Positions 1 to 6,307 of a stretch of 57,922 bases of DNA are shown piece after piece (position 1 is the stretch's first letter; each line of letters begins with the position of its first letter). The translations under genes were made by a program, and so were the position numbers. The stretch is from Sphingomonadaceae bacterium. Its GTDB lineage: Bacteria > Pseudomonadota > Alphaproteobacteria > Sphingomonadales > Sphingomonadaceae. Location of the stretch: assembly GCA_030147805.1 (NCBI GenBank), contig JASBUR010000056.1:1-57922 (forward strand), in the 5' to 3' direction. Under the pieces are notes generated by a model, which worked only from the letters and a program-made list of their open reading frames with translations, was not told where the DNA came from and did not search any database.

Positions 1-315
1 CATCATCGGCAGCCCCAGCTGCTCGACCCGCGCGCGGGTCATCGACAGGCAGATGAGACCGCGACCATGCTTCGCCATGAAGTTGATCGCTTGCGGAGTC
101 GCCATCTGCGCCGGAATGACCAGGTCGCCCTCGTTCTCGCGATCCTCGTCGTCGACCAGAATGAACATCCGGCCGTTCTTCGCCTCGTCGATGATCTCCT
201 CGGGCGAGGAGATGCCGGTCGAGCGGCGGGCAAGCGATTCGATGGCGCTCAAATAGGTTTGCGCGTCGGTAGCCGTTCGTTCACGAGCGATGCCGGCGTC
301 GGGCACTTTTAGCAT
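1..315 (-). CDS. ribB: 3,4-dihydroxy-2-butanone 4-phosphate synthase, N-terminal part (cut by window edge)
   Basis: The first 105 codons of a minus-strand gene lie here and the rest runs off the left edge. After about 40 variable residues the protein reads [20 protein letters not shown] and then [13 protein letters not shown]. This is the signature start of RibB, including the acidic substrate-binding loop and the ENEGD element. RibB converts ribulose 5-phosphate to the four-carbon precursor of riboflavin. A GTP cyclohydrolase II domain (RibBA fusion) could follow outside the window and cannot be judged. The ATG at 315 is preceded by GGGGAGGAG about 6 nt away, which fixes the start. It diverges from the glutathione peroxidase gene across a 91-nt intergenic region. 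Confidence 0.9.
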   Translation of the reverse strand, partial: MLKVPDAGIARERTATDAQTYLSAIESLARRSTGISSPEEIIDEAKNGRMFILVDDEDRENEGDLVIPAQMATPQAINFMAKHGRGLICLSMTRARVEQLGLPMM

Positions 316-360
316 GTTGCGCTCCTCCCCAGGCACATTGGGTAGCGCAAGGCGAGTTAA

Positions 361-383
361 TTTGTCTATCTTATATATTAAAG
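361..383. promoter_or_regulatory. AT-rich candidate operator/promoter, site A
   Basis: The intergenic region between ribB and the glutathione peroxidase gene holds TTTGTCTATCTTATATATT. It shares 18 of 23 positions with 2141-2163, upstream of the Rieske oxygenase gene. The shared core is TTG-N-CTA-N-CTTATATAT. Its AT content stands out against the GC-rich surroundings. It could be the promoter or operator for either divergent gene; function is inferred only. Confidence 0.4.
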
Positions 384-406
384 AGGAAAGAGGGAGCGGA
401 ACGACC

Positions 407-955
407 ATGCGCAATTCCATCGAGAGCATCCCGCTGAAGCGGATCGACGGCACGCCGGCGAGCCTCGGCGACTTCGCGGGGCAGGTGCGTCTCGTCGTCA
501 ACGTCGCGTCGAAATGCGGGCTCACGCCGCAATATGAGGGGCTCGAGGCGCTGTACCGGCGCTATCGTGACCGCGGCTTCGAGGTGCTCGGTTTCCCCGC
601 CAACGACTTCGGCGCGCAGGAGCCGGGGAGCAACAGCGAGATCGCCGATTTCTGCACGACCAACTTCGGCGTCGACTTCCCGATGTTTGAGAAGATCGCG
701 GTGACCGGCCCCGAGCGCCATCCGCTGTACGATGCGCTGGTCGAAGCGCAGCCGGCGGCGACGAGTGCGTCGGGCAGCGACTTCAAGGCCAAGCTCGCCG
801 GCTACGGCATCACGCCGAAGAGCGAGACCGACGTGCTGTGGAATTTCGAGAAGTTCCTCGTCGGCCGTGACGGCGCGGTCGTCGCGCGATTCGCGCCCGA
901 CACCGCGCCCGACGCCCCGATCCTGGTCGAGGCGATCGAGGCGGCGCTGGGCTGA
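407..955 (+). CDS. glutathione peroxidase family protein (thiol peroxidase)
   Basis: A 182-residue thioredoxin-fold peroxidase of the usual GPx/BtuE length. The peroxidatic cysteine is C37 in NVASKCGLT, where animal enzymes often have selenocysteine. The family block [13 protein letters not shown] and the C-terminal [12 protein letters not shown] follow; Trp and Asn there complete the active site. It should reduce hydrogen peroxide or organic hydroperoxides in the cytoplasm, and many bacterial members use thioredoxin rather than glutathione. An earlier in-frame ATG at 290 would run through the divergent promoter region. The ATG at 407 follows a purine-rich stretch (aagaggaaagaggga at 381-395) and matches the family N-terminus. 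Confidence 0.92.
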   Translation: MRNSIESIPLKRIDGTPASLGDFAGQVRLVVNVASKCGLTPQYEGLEALYRRYRDRGFEVLGFPANDFGAQEPGSNSEIADFCTTNFGVDFPMFEKIAVTGPERHPLYDALVEAQPAATSASGSDFKAKLAGYGITPKSETDVLWNFEKFLVGRDGAVVARFAPDTAPDAPILVEAIEAALG

Positions 956-984
956 AAGGCAGACCCGGCCTGGCCACACTCCCA

Positions 985-1070
985 GCGCTCATGCTGAGCC
1001 TGTCGAAGCAGCATTGGCGCCGCCGTGACGCCTCGGCTTGCTCGCCCTTCGGCAGGATCAGGGTGAGCGC
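985..1070. repeat. REP-like imperfect inverted repeat
   Basis: GCGCTCA at 985-991 and TGAGCGC at 1064-1070 are the outer arms of a degenerate palindrome. Inside them, gctgagcctgtcgaag faces the partly complementary cccttcggcaggatcagg. It sits between the glutathione peroxidase stop and the convergent Rieske gene. The layout resembles the dispersed extragenic palindromes common in sphingomonad genomes. It may also act as a transcript end. Confidence 0.6.
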
Positions 1071-1118
1071 GGGAGTCGGGGCGGCGCACAGGGCAGGTGC
1101 CGCCCCGCGCGCCGGCCG

Positions 1119-2123
1119 CTACGCGACCTCGGGGTGGAACTGCTTGTACCAGTCGCGATATTTGAGGATCGGCCCGTCGGCGGCGCTCAGCAGCGGCTTC
1201 TCGACATAGGCCTTGTACGGCCAGATCTTGCCGTCGCTGTGCTGTTCCTTCAGCCCATGCTCGCGCGACAGCGTGGTGAAATGCTCGATCTGCGCGTCGG
1301 TCATCGGGCAGTCGTCGTCCTTCAGGAAGAACTGATGGACGAAATAATGGCTGAGCGTCTCGTCGACCGGGGTCACCGACACATAATAGACGGTGACGAT
1401 GCCCTGCGCGCTCGGCGTCCGGCTCTCGACGCGCGACAGCCCGCCGCCGATCACCTCCGAATCGACCGTCGAGCCGACGTCGACGCCGGTGACCGGGCCC
1501 TCGTAGTTCGCCGGGAGGATGCGCACCGGGCTGGCGAAGCGATGGCCATCGGCGCGGATCGTGCCGTTCGACACCGCGCGCCCCGTCGAGTGGACGCCCG
1601 GGAAATGCGCGAAGTCGACGCCGTTCTCGAACACGTCCTGCGGATGCGCCGCGCCGAAATCGTCGTGCAGCTTGCGGAACCCCGCGCCGGGGATGATCCG
1701 CGATTCGTCATAGTCGGGCAGATCATACTGCGGTTCGGCGCCATGCAGGTCGTGCCAGATGAAGATCATGCCGCCGCGCTCGGCGGTCGGCCAGACGCGG
1801 ACCTTGGCCTGCGGCGGCACGCTCTTGGCGAACGGCACGTGGACGCACTTGCCGCCGGTGTCGTAGCGCCACTGGTGGAACGGGCAGACGATCGTCTCGC
1901 CATCGACCCAGCTGTCGTAGCCGAGATGCGCGCCGAGATGCGGGCAGTGCGCGTCGGTCACGACCGCAACGCCGGCCTGGGTGCGGAACAGCACCTGGTC
2001 GGCGCCGAAGTAGCGCAACGGGCGCACGTCGCCCGGCTTCAGATCGTCGGCGAAGCCGACTGCGAACCATCCCGTCGGATAGGGATGGAACGGATAACGG
2101 GTGTTGAACCGGCTCAAACGCAT
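1119..2123 (-). CDS. Rieske [2Fe-2S] non-heme iron oxygenase, KshA-like
   Basis: A 334-residue oxygenase component. The Rieske centre is C60-P-H62 and C80-P-F-H83. A mononuclear-iron segment NGVDFAHFPGVH gives H173 and H178. The opening PYPTGWFAVGFADDLKPGD, followed by the LRYFG and CPHLGAHLG blocks, resembles 3-ketosteroid 9-alpha-hydroxylase KshA and the cholesterol-desaturase branch of Rieske oxygenases more than ring-hydroxylating dioxygenases. It would need a separate ferredoxin reductase, which is not in the window. Steroid or terpenoid hydroxylation is plausible but not proven. The ATG at 2123 follows GGGGAGG. The gene is divergent from the permease across site B. Confidence 0.85.
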   Translation of the reverse strand: MRLSRFNTRYPFHPYPTGWFAVGFADDLKPGDVRPLRYFGADQVLFRTQAGVAVVTDAHCPHLGAHLGYDSWVDGETIVCPFHQWRYDTGGKCVHVPFAKSVPPQAKVRVWPTAERGGMIFIWHDLHGAEPQYDLPDYDESRIIPGAGFRKLHDDFGAAHPQDVFENGVDFAHFPGVHSTGRAVSNGTIRADGHRFASPVRILPANYEGPVTGVDVGSTVDSEVIGGGLSRVESRTPSAQGIVTVYYVSVTPVDETLSHYFVHQFFLKDDDCPMTDAQIEHFTTLSREHGLKEQHSDGKIWPYKAYVEKPLLSAADGPILKYRDWYKQFHPEVA

Positions 2124-2140
2124 GATAGAGACCTCCCCAA

Positions 2141-2163
2141 GTTGGCTAACTTATATATGAAGG
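2141..2163. promoter_or_regulatory. Candidate operator, site B
   Basis: AAGTTGGCTAACTT at 2139-2152 is an imperfect palindrome with AAGTT/AACTT arms, directly followed by ATATATGAAGG. It lies 18 nt upstream of the Rieske start codon on the minus strand. It aligns with site A (361-383) and shares the TTGnCTA box with two boxes upstream of the thiolase at 32178. A TetR- or MarR-type operator is an inference. Confidence 0.45.
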
Positions 2164-2280
2164 ATGGGCGCGCACAATCCGGATGTCGGAGGCCGCGCCG
2201 GTACATCAATGCTGGTAAACGCACCTGCGTCGGCTACTTTACCGCCGATAAGCACCAAGCACGGCGAGGGGAGAGGCGCG

Positions 2281-3324
2281 GTGAGAGGCGGAGGGGTCGC
2301 GCTGGGGATCGTCGGCGCGGTGGCTGCCGCCGCAGCCGCCCGCGAGCTGGCGTCGATCCTCGTGCCGCTGGTGATCGCGATCTTCCTCATGCTCATGGTC
2401 GAGACGGTCGCCGGCGTCGTCGACCGGCACGTCCCGGCCATCCCGAAGGTCGGCGGCCGCATCATCGGCGTGCTGGCGCTCGCCGCGGCGCTCGCCGGCT
2501 CGGTGTGGGTGGTCGGCGCCTATGCCGCTTCGCTGGTCAACCAGGCGGCGGCGGTGTCGGGCCGCCTCGACCGGCTGCTGGCCGAGATCGCGCTGCGCTT
2601 CAGCGTTCCGCCGGTGCGGCTCGACCGGCTGGTCGGCGAGGAGCAGATCACCGCGATCGGCACGCGCCTGCTCGGCGAGGTGCAGGGCTTTGCCTCGGGC
2701 GTCCTGTTCGTCGCCATCTATCTCGGCTTCCTGCTCGCTTCGCGGCGCAGCCTGGCGCTCAAGTTCGGCCGGCTGTTCGCCCGCGACGGCGCGCGGCCGA
2801 ACGCGCGCCGGGTGATGCACCGGGTCCAGGATGCGACCGAACAGTATATCTGGGTACAGACGGTCACCGGGATCGCCATCGCCACCGCCTCGTGGGCGGT
2901 CATGGCGATGGTCGGCCTCGCCAGCGCGCCGCTGCTGGCGTTCATCATCTTCCTGACCAGCTATATCCCGGTCGTCGGGCCGTTCCTCGGCGTGATCATC
3001 CCGCCAGTGGTCGGCCTTGCGCAGTTCGAGGGGCTGGCGCAGCCGCTGATCCTGCTCGTCGCGCTTCAGGCGATCAACTTCGCGGTCAACAACGTCATCG
3101 TACCGCGCATGCAGTCGGACCGGCTCAACCTCGATCCGATCGTCGTGCTGCTGTCGCTGGGCTTCTGGACCTGGCTCTGGGGCATGCCGGGTGCCTTCCT
3201 GTCGACGCCGCTCACCGCGCTGGTGATGGCGGTGACCGCCGAGATTCCGTCGGTGCGCTGGGTCGCCATCCTGCTGTCGAAGGATGGCGAACCGACCGTC
3301 GCCGCGCCGCGAACCGCCACCTGA
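2281..3324 (+). CDS. AI-2E/PerM-family membrane permease
   Basis: A membrane protein of about 347 residues with N-terminal hydrophobic segments ([20 protein letters not shown]), a more polar middle, then a run of helices including [19 protein letters not shown] and [17 protein letters not shown]. This arrangement is typical of PF01594 transporters. The substrate is unknown; the autoinducer-2 name is historical. The reading frame extends back to ATGs at 2164 and 2209. The GTG at 2281 has the best ribosome site (gaggggagag), and a 2164 start would lie at the edge of site B. The upstream ATGs cannot be excluded. Confidence 0.8.
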   Translation: MRGGGVALGIVGAVAAAAAARELASILVPLVIAIFLMLMVETVAGVVDRHVPAIPKVGGRIIGVLALAAALAGSVWVVGAYAASLVNQAAAVSGRLDRLLAEIALRFSVPPVRLDRLVGEEQITAIGTRLLGEVQGFASGVLFVAIYLGFLLASRRSLALKFGRLFARDGARPNARRVMHRVQDATEQYIWVQTVTGIAIATASWAVMAMVGLASAPLLAFIIFLTSYIPVVGPFLGVIIPPVVGLAQFEGLAQPLILLVALQAINFAVNNVIVPRMQSDRLNLDPIVVLLSLGFWTWLWGMPGAFLSTPLTALVMAVTAEIPSVRWVAILLSKDGEPTVAAPRTAT

Positions 3325-3349
3325 CGTCAACCATCTCAAGAGGAATTAC

Positions 3350-4555
3350 ATGCGCGAAGCAGCCATCGTCTCGACCGCCCGTACCGGCGTCGGCAAAGCC
3401 TATCGGGGCGCGTTCAACGACACCGAGGCGCCCGTCCTCGCCGCGCATGTCGTCAACGCCGCGCTCGCGCGCGCCGGCATCGATCCGGCGCGGGTCGACG
3501 ACGTCTATCTCGGCGTCGGCAATCACTGGAACACGCAGAGCTACAATCTTGGCCGGCTCGCGGTGCAGACCTCGGTGCTGCCCGACAGCACCGGCGGCTT
3601 CACGCTCGACCGCAAATGCTCGTCGGGGCTCAACGCCATTGCGCTCGCGGCGCGCGGCATCATCGCCGACGAGATCGACGTCGCGGTCGCCGGGGGGATG
3701 GAGAGCATCTCGCTGACGCTCAACAAGCACACGCCGGCCTTCCGCAACCGCTCGACCGCCGTCATCGCCGCCGAGCCGCACGCCTATATGGCGATGATCG
3801 AGACCGCCGAGATCGTCGCCGACCGCTACGGGATCAGCCGCGAGGCGCAGGATGAGTTCGCCGCGGAAAGCCACCGCCGCGCCGCCGCGGCGCAGGCCGC
3901 CGGCGCCTTCGACGCCGAGATCGCGCCGATCACCGTCACCAAGGCGTTGTTCGAGAAGGACGGCACCGAGGCGGGGAAGGAAGAGGTGACGCTCGACCGC
4001 GACGAGGGCGTGCGCGCCGGGACGACGGTCGAGGCGCTCGCCGGGCTGAAGCCGGTGTTCAGGGACGGCCTCGTCATCAAGGAAGGCCGCCACATCACCG
4101 CGGGCAACGCCAGCCAGCTGTCCGACGGCGCCTCGGCGCAGGTCGTCATGGACCGTGCCACCGCCGAGCGCGAGGGGTTGCCGATCCTCGGCATCTACCG
4201 CGGCTTCCAGGTCGCCGGCTGCAAGGCCGAGGAGATGGGCATCGGCCCGGTGTTCGCGATCCCCAAGCTGCTGGCGCGCGCCGGGCTCAAGATCGACGAT
4301 ATCGACCTGTTCGAATTGAACGAAGCCTTCGCCAGCCAGGCGCTCTACTGCCGCGACACGCTCGGCATCGATCCGGCCAAGCTCAACGTCAACGGCGGCG
4401 CGATCGCCATCGGCCATCCGTTCGGCATGAGCGGCAGCCGCCTCGTCGGCCACGCGCTGATCGAGGGCAAGCGCCGCGGCGCGCGCTACGTCGTGGTGTC
4501 GATGTGCGTCGCGGGCGGCATGGGCGCCGCGGGGCTGTTCGAACTGTCGCGCTGA
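3350..4555 (+). CDS. thiolase (acetyl-CoA C-acyltransferase)
   Basis: A 401-residue thiolase. The nucleophilic cysteine is C90 in [11 protein letters not shown]. Downstream are NEAFA, the catalytic histidine block GHPFGMSG and the second cysteine in [10 protein letters not shown], so both active cysteines are intact. It catalyses thiolytic cleavage of 3-oxoacyl-CoA or the reverse condensation. It follows the permease by 25 nt and may be cotranscribed. The ATG at 3350 follows aagaggaat. The specific chain or ring-derived substrate cannot be read from sequence. The nearby Rieske oxygenase suggests a catabolic role. Confidence 0.9.
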   Translation: MREAAIVSTARTGVGKAYRGAFNDTEAPVLAAHVVNAALARAGIDPARVDDVYLGVGNHWNTQSYNLGRLAVQTSVLPDSTGGFTLDRKCSSGLNAIALAARGIIADEIDVAVAGGMESISLTLNKHTPAFRNRSTAVIAAEPHAYMAMIETAEIVADRYGISREAQDEFAAESHRRAAAAQAAGAFDAEIAPITVTKALFEKDGTEAGKEEVTLDRDEGVRAGTTVEALAGLKPVFRDGLVIKEGRHITAGNASQLSDGASAQVVMDRATAEREGLPILGIYRGFQVAGCKAEEMGIGPVFAIPKLLARAGLKIDDIDLFELNEAFASQALYCRDTLGIDPAKLNVNGGAIAIGHPFGMSGSRLVGHALIEGKRRGARYVVVSMCVAGGMGAAGLFELSR

Positions 4556-4577
4556 GCGCGGCGGCCGCCGCGAGGGG

Positions 4578-4616
4578 CTGTCCGGTTGCGGACGGCCCCT
4601 GTCCGGAAACGGACGC
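4578..4616 (+). promoter_or_regulatory. Tandem palindromic enhancer sites for a sigma-54 activator
   Basis: Two copies of CTGTCCG-N4-CGGAC lie 21 bp apart, at 4578-4595 (N4 = GTTG) and 4599-4616 (N4 = GAAA). Their centres fall at about -120 and -99 from the start site predicted for the sigma-54 promoter at 4679-4695. The same tandem, at nearly the same distances, precedes the sigma-54 promoter of the UrcA gene. This is the geometry expected for an NtrC-type enhancer-binding protein. The first copy is also a strong hairpin and could end the thiolase transcript, but it lacks a T-run. Confidence 0.65.
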
Positions 4617-4678
4617 TCCCGCCGCTCGGTGGAAGGCTCTAAACGTACTAAATAGCCGGAATGTCGCGGAACCCTGAT

Positions 4679-4695
4679 CTGGCGCGCTCTTTGCT
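4679..4695 (+). promoter_or_regulatory. Sigma-54 promoter P1
   Basis: CTGGCGCGCTCTTTGCT matches the -24/-12 consensus YTGGCACG-N4-TTGCW at all but one position. There are exactly 10 nt between the GG and GC elements. The predicted transcript start is near 4706, just upstream of the ribosome site AAGGGGAGG at 4713-4721. Confidence 0.7.
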
Positions 4696-4730
4696 AGAGA
4701 TTTCGCCGGATCAAGGGGAGGCGATGATCG

Positions 4731-4976
4731 ATGGCCGAACTCGACGCCGATTGCCGGATCGTGGCCGGCACCGGCGCTTTCAACTTCGCGACGATCGGGC
4801 CGGTCGCGCTCGGCGCCGCAGGCCCGCCGGCGACGGGCCGCCCGTCCGGGTGGCGCGATGAGTCCGTCGCCCGCGAGACGGCGCGCGACGATCATGAATG
4901 TCGCAAGCCGCTCTGCGAGCCGGGCGTGCCGGCGCGATCGCCGTCGCCGCGGCGGCTTCCGACCGGCCTCTATTGA
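4731..4976 (+). CDS. hypothetical protein, 81 residues, downstream of a sigma-54 promoter
   Basis: An ORF starting MAELDADCRIVAGTGAFNFA that I do not recognise. It has no signal peptide or membrane segment. The N-terminal half is Gly/Ala-rich and the C-terminal half is charged, with cysteines at 8 and in a CRKPLC pair. Support is positional: a sigma-54 promoter with predicted start near 4706, AAGGGGAGG at 4713, and the ATG 9 nt later. Codon third positions are GC-rich like its neighbours. An overlapping frame from the ATG at 4724 gives an arginine-rich product that looks non-coding. It may be a real small gene, a gene remnant or a transcript leader. Confidence 0.4.
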   Translation: MAELDADCRIVAGTGAFNFATIGPVALGAAGPPATGRPSGWRDESVARETARDDHECRKPLCEPGVPARSPSPRRLPTGLY

Positions 4977-5128
4977 TCGCCCGCCGCGCGCCTTGTGGTT
5001 GATCCGGCGCGCCGGCGCCCGCGGCGCCGTCGCCGAACGGTTGCTCCGGTAGGACGAAACGTCGCCGGAATTTACAGTCGATCGCCATCCGATATCTCTG
5101 AATCGTTGCATTCCAACAGGTTAATGAA

Positions 5129-5145
5129 TTGGCACGCCTTGTGCT
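5129..5145 (+). promoter_or_regulatory. Sigma-54 promoter P3 (DUF4402 gene)
   Basis: TTGGCACGCCTTGTGCT has a perfect -24 element (TTGGCACG) and GC exactly 10 nt after GG. The predicted start is near 5156, giving a 42-nt leader to the ATG at 5198. I do not find a clear CTGTCCG palindrome at -100 or -120 here. Confidence 0.65.
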
Positions 5146-5197
5146 GATAGGTCCGGCGCATGGCGCCAGCGAGCCTGGCGCGAACACGGGGCATCAT

Positions 5198-5725
5198 ATG
5201 ATTCGCAAGATCGGGTTTATCGCGGCTGTGGCAGTGGCCGCGACGTCGGGCGCCGCGTTTGCGCAGGCATCGGCGACGGTGTCGACCACCGGTACGACGC
5301 GTATTCTCCAGGCGATCACCATCACCAAGAACAGCGACCTGGCCTTCGGCTCGATTGTCCGGTCGGCGACGGCGGGGACGAATACCGTCACGATCAACGC
5401 GACGACGGGTGCGCGCACCATCACCGGCGCGGGCGGTGGCGTGCTCGCCACCTCGACCTCGGGCCGCGCGACCTACACGGTGAGCGGCGAGGGCGGCCAG
5501 ACCTTCTCGATCACCCCCGACGCGACCTTCAACATGACGCGCGTCGGCGGTTCCGAAACGATCACCGTGACGCCGACGGCGTCGTCGGCGACCGGCACGC
5601 TCAGCGGCGCGATCGGCAGCTCGGGCACGCTGGCGATCGGCGTCGGCGGCTCGTTCCCGGTGACCAACACCACCGTGACGGGCAACTACACCGGGACGTT
5701 CAACCTGGTTGTCGCCTACAATTAG
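5198..5725 (+). CDS. DUF4402 domain-containing secreted protein
   Basis: A 175-residue protein with a clear Sec signal peptide (MIRKIGFIAAVAVAATSGAA, cleavage after AFAQA). A Ser/Thr/Gly-rich beta-sheet domain follows. The blocks AITITKNSDLAFGSIVRSA, the GxGGxV and YTVSGEGGQTFSI segments, and the terminal GNYTGTFNLVVAYN match the DUF4402 family. These are exported proteins of unknown role, often called pilus- or surface-associated. No chaperone-usher genes are adjacent. It lies 42 nt downstream of the predicted start of sigma-54 promoter P3. The first ATG after that promoter was chosen; its ribosome site (cggggc) is weak. Confidence 0.85.
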   Translation: MIRKIGFIAAVAVAATSGAAFAQASATVSTTGTTRILQAITITKNSDLAFGSIVRSATAGTNTVTINATTGARTITGAGGGVLATSTSGRATYTVSGEGGQTFSITPDATFNMTRVGGSETITVTPTASSATGTLSGAIGSSGTLAIGVGGSFPVTNTTVTGNYTGTFNLVVAYN

Positions 5726-5810
5726 CCGCGACGACGGCGCGGCGCGGCGATCGAAGGGGTGCATCCGCCGGGCGGGGAGGGGGAGCGCCCGGCGGAAGCG
5801 TTCGAGCGGC

Positions 5811-6113
5811 TCATGCGCGCGTCGGCGCGAGCAGCAGCGCGTCGTCGACCGTCGTTGCAATGCAGCGGCGACGTTCGCGCTGTTCGCGGACGCCGCGCCC
5901 CGGCGCCCCGCAAACCGCTTCGGCGGCGGCGTTGATGCGACGCGTCAGCGTGTCCCGTCCGGCCGGCTTCGACAGGTCGAGATCGGCGACCGCAACGCGC
6001 GCGATCGGCGAGGCGGCGTTCGCCGGGCCGGCGGCAGCGGTCATGAACGTCAGCGAAGCGGCGACGGCGCCGATCGTGCAGATCAGGTTCTTGGCGAAAG
6101 TCGGGGCAGTCAT
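5811..6113 (-). CDS. UrcA family protein
   Basis: A 100-residue secreted protein. The signal peptide spans about residues 1-33 and ends at GPANA. The mature part VAVADLDLSKPAGRDTLTRR, then INAAAEAVCG and a second cysteine (RRRC), is the UrcA-family signature. The two cysteines probably form a disulfide. The function of the family is unknown. The ATG at 6113 has AAGGA 8 nt upstream. The longer frame to 6188 would start inside the sigma-54 promoter at 6172-6188, so the short form is preferred. It is on the opposite strand from the DUF4402 gene, tail to tail with 85 nt between. Confidence 0.85.
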   Translation of the reverse strand: MTAPTFAKNLICTIGAVAASLTFMTAAAGPANAASPIARVAVADLDLSKPAGRDTLTRRINAAAEAVCGAPGRGVREQRERRRCIATTVDDALLLAPTRA

Positions 6114-6171
6114 GGCATTCATCCTTCGAATGTAGAGTTCGCGACGGGCGATCTGCCCGTGCTCGCTCCAT

Positions 6172-6188
6172 CGCAGGAGGCGTGCCAA
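6172..6188 (-). promoter_or_regulatory. Sigma-54 promoter P2 (UrcA gene)
   Basis: On the minus strand the sequence is TTGGCACGCCTCCTGCG, a perfect -24 box with GC 10 nt after GG. The predicted start is near 6161, giving a 48-nt leader to the UrcA ATG at 6113. Confidence 0.7.
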
Positions 6189-6253
6189 CCGCGCTAACGG
6201 TCTGAAATACCAGGAATCGACCGAAGGTGAGGGCTACTTTTGTAGCGCCAGGG

Positions 6254-6291
6254 CTGTCCATTTTCGGACAGCCCTGTTCGCTTCCGGGCAG
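6254..6291 (-). promoter_or_regulatory. Tandem palindromic enhancer sites upstream of UrcA
   Basis: CTGTCCATTTTCGGACAG at 6254-6271 and a degenerate copy CTGTTCGCTTCCGGGCAG at 6274-6291 lie 20 bp apart. Their centres are near -101 and -121 from the UrcA transcript start predicted for P2. This mirrors the pair at 4578-4616. With its flanks the first copy also forms a 9-bp perfect hairpin (6251-6274) downstream of the TonB-receptor stop. It has no T-run, so a terminator role is less likely but possible. Confidence 0.6.
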
Positions 6292-6307
6292 TCGGCGCTG
6301 CGGCGTG

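Noticed and set aside
1038..3716. An 892-codon plus-strand open frame across this region
   Set aside because: It runs antisense through the Rieske gene and out of frame through the permease and thiolase genes, all of which have clear family motifs. It is a GC-rich shadow.
4571..4616. Hairpins after the first thiolase read as a Rho-independent terminator
   Set aside because: There is no T-run, and the tandem 21-bp arrangement is repeated at the same distance from the UrcA sigma-54 promoter, so enhancer sites explain it better. A dual role is not excluded.
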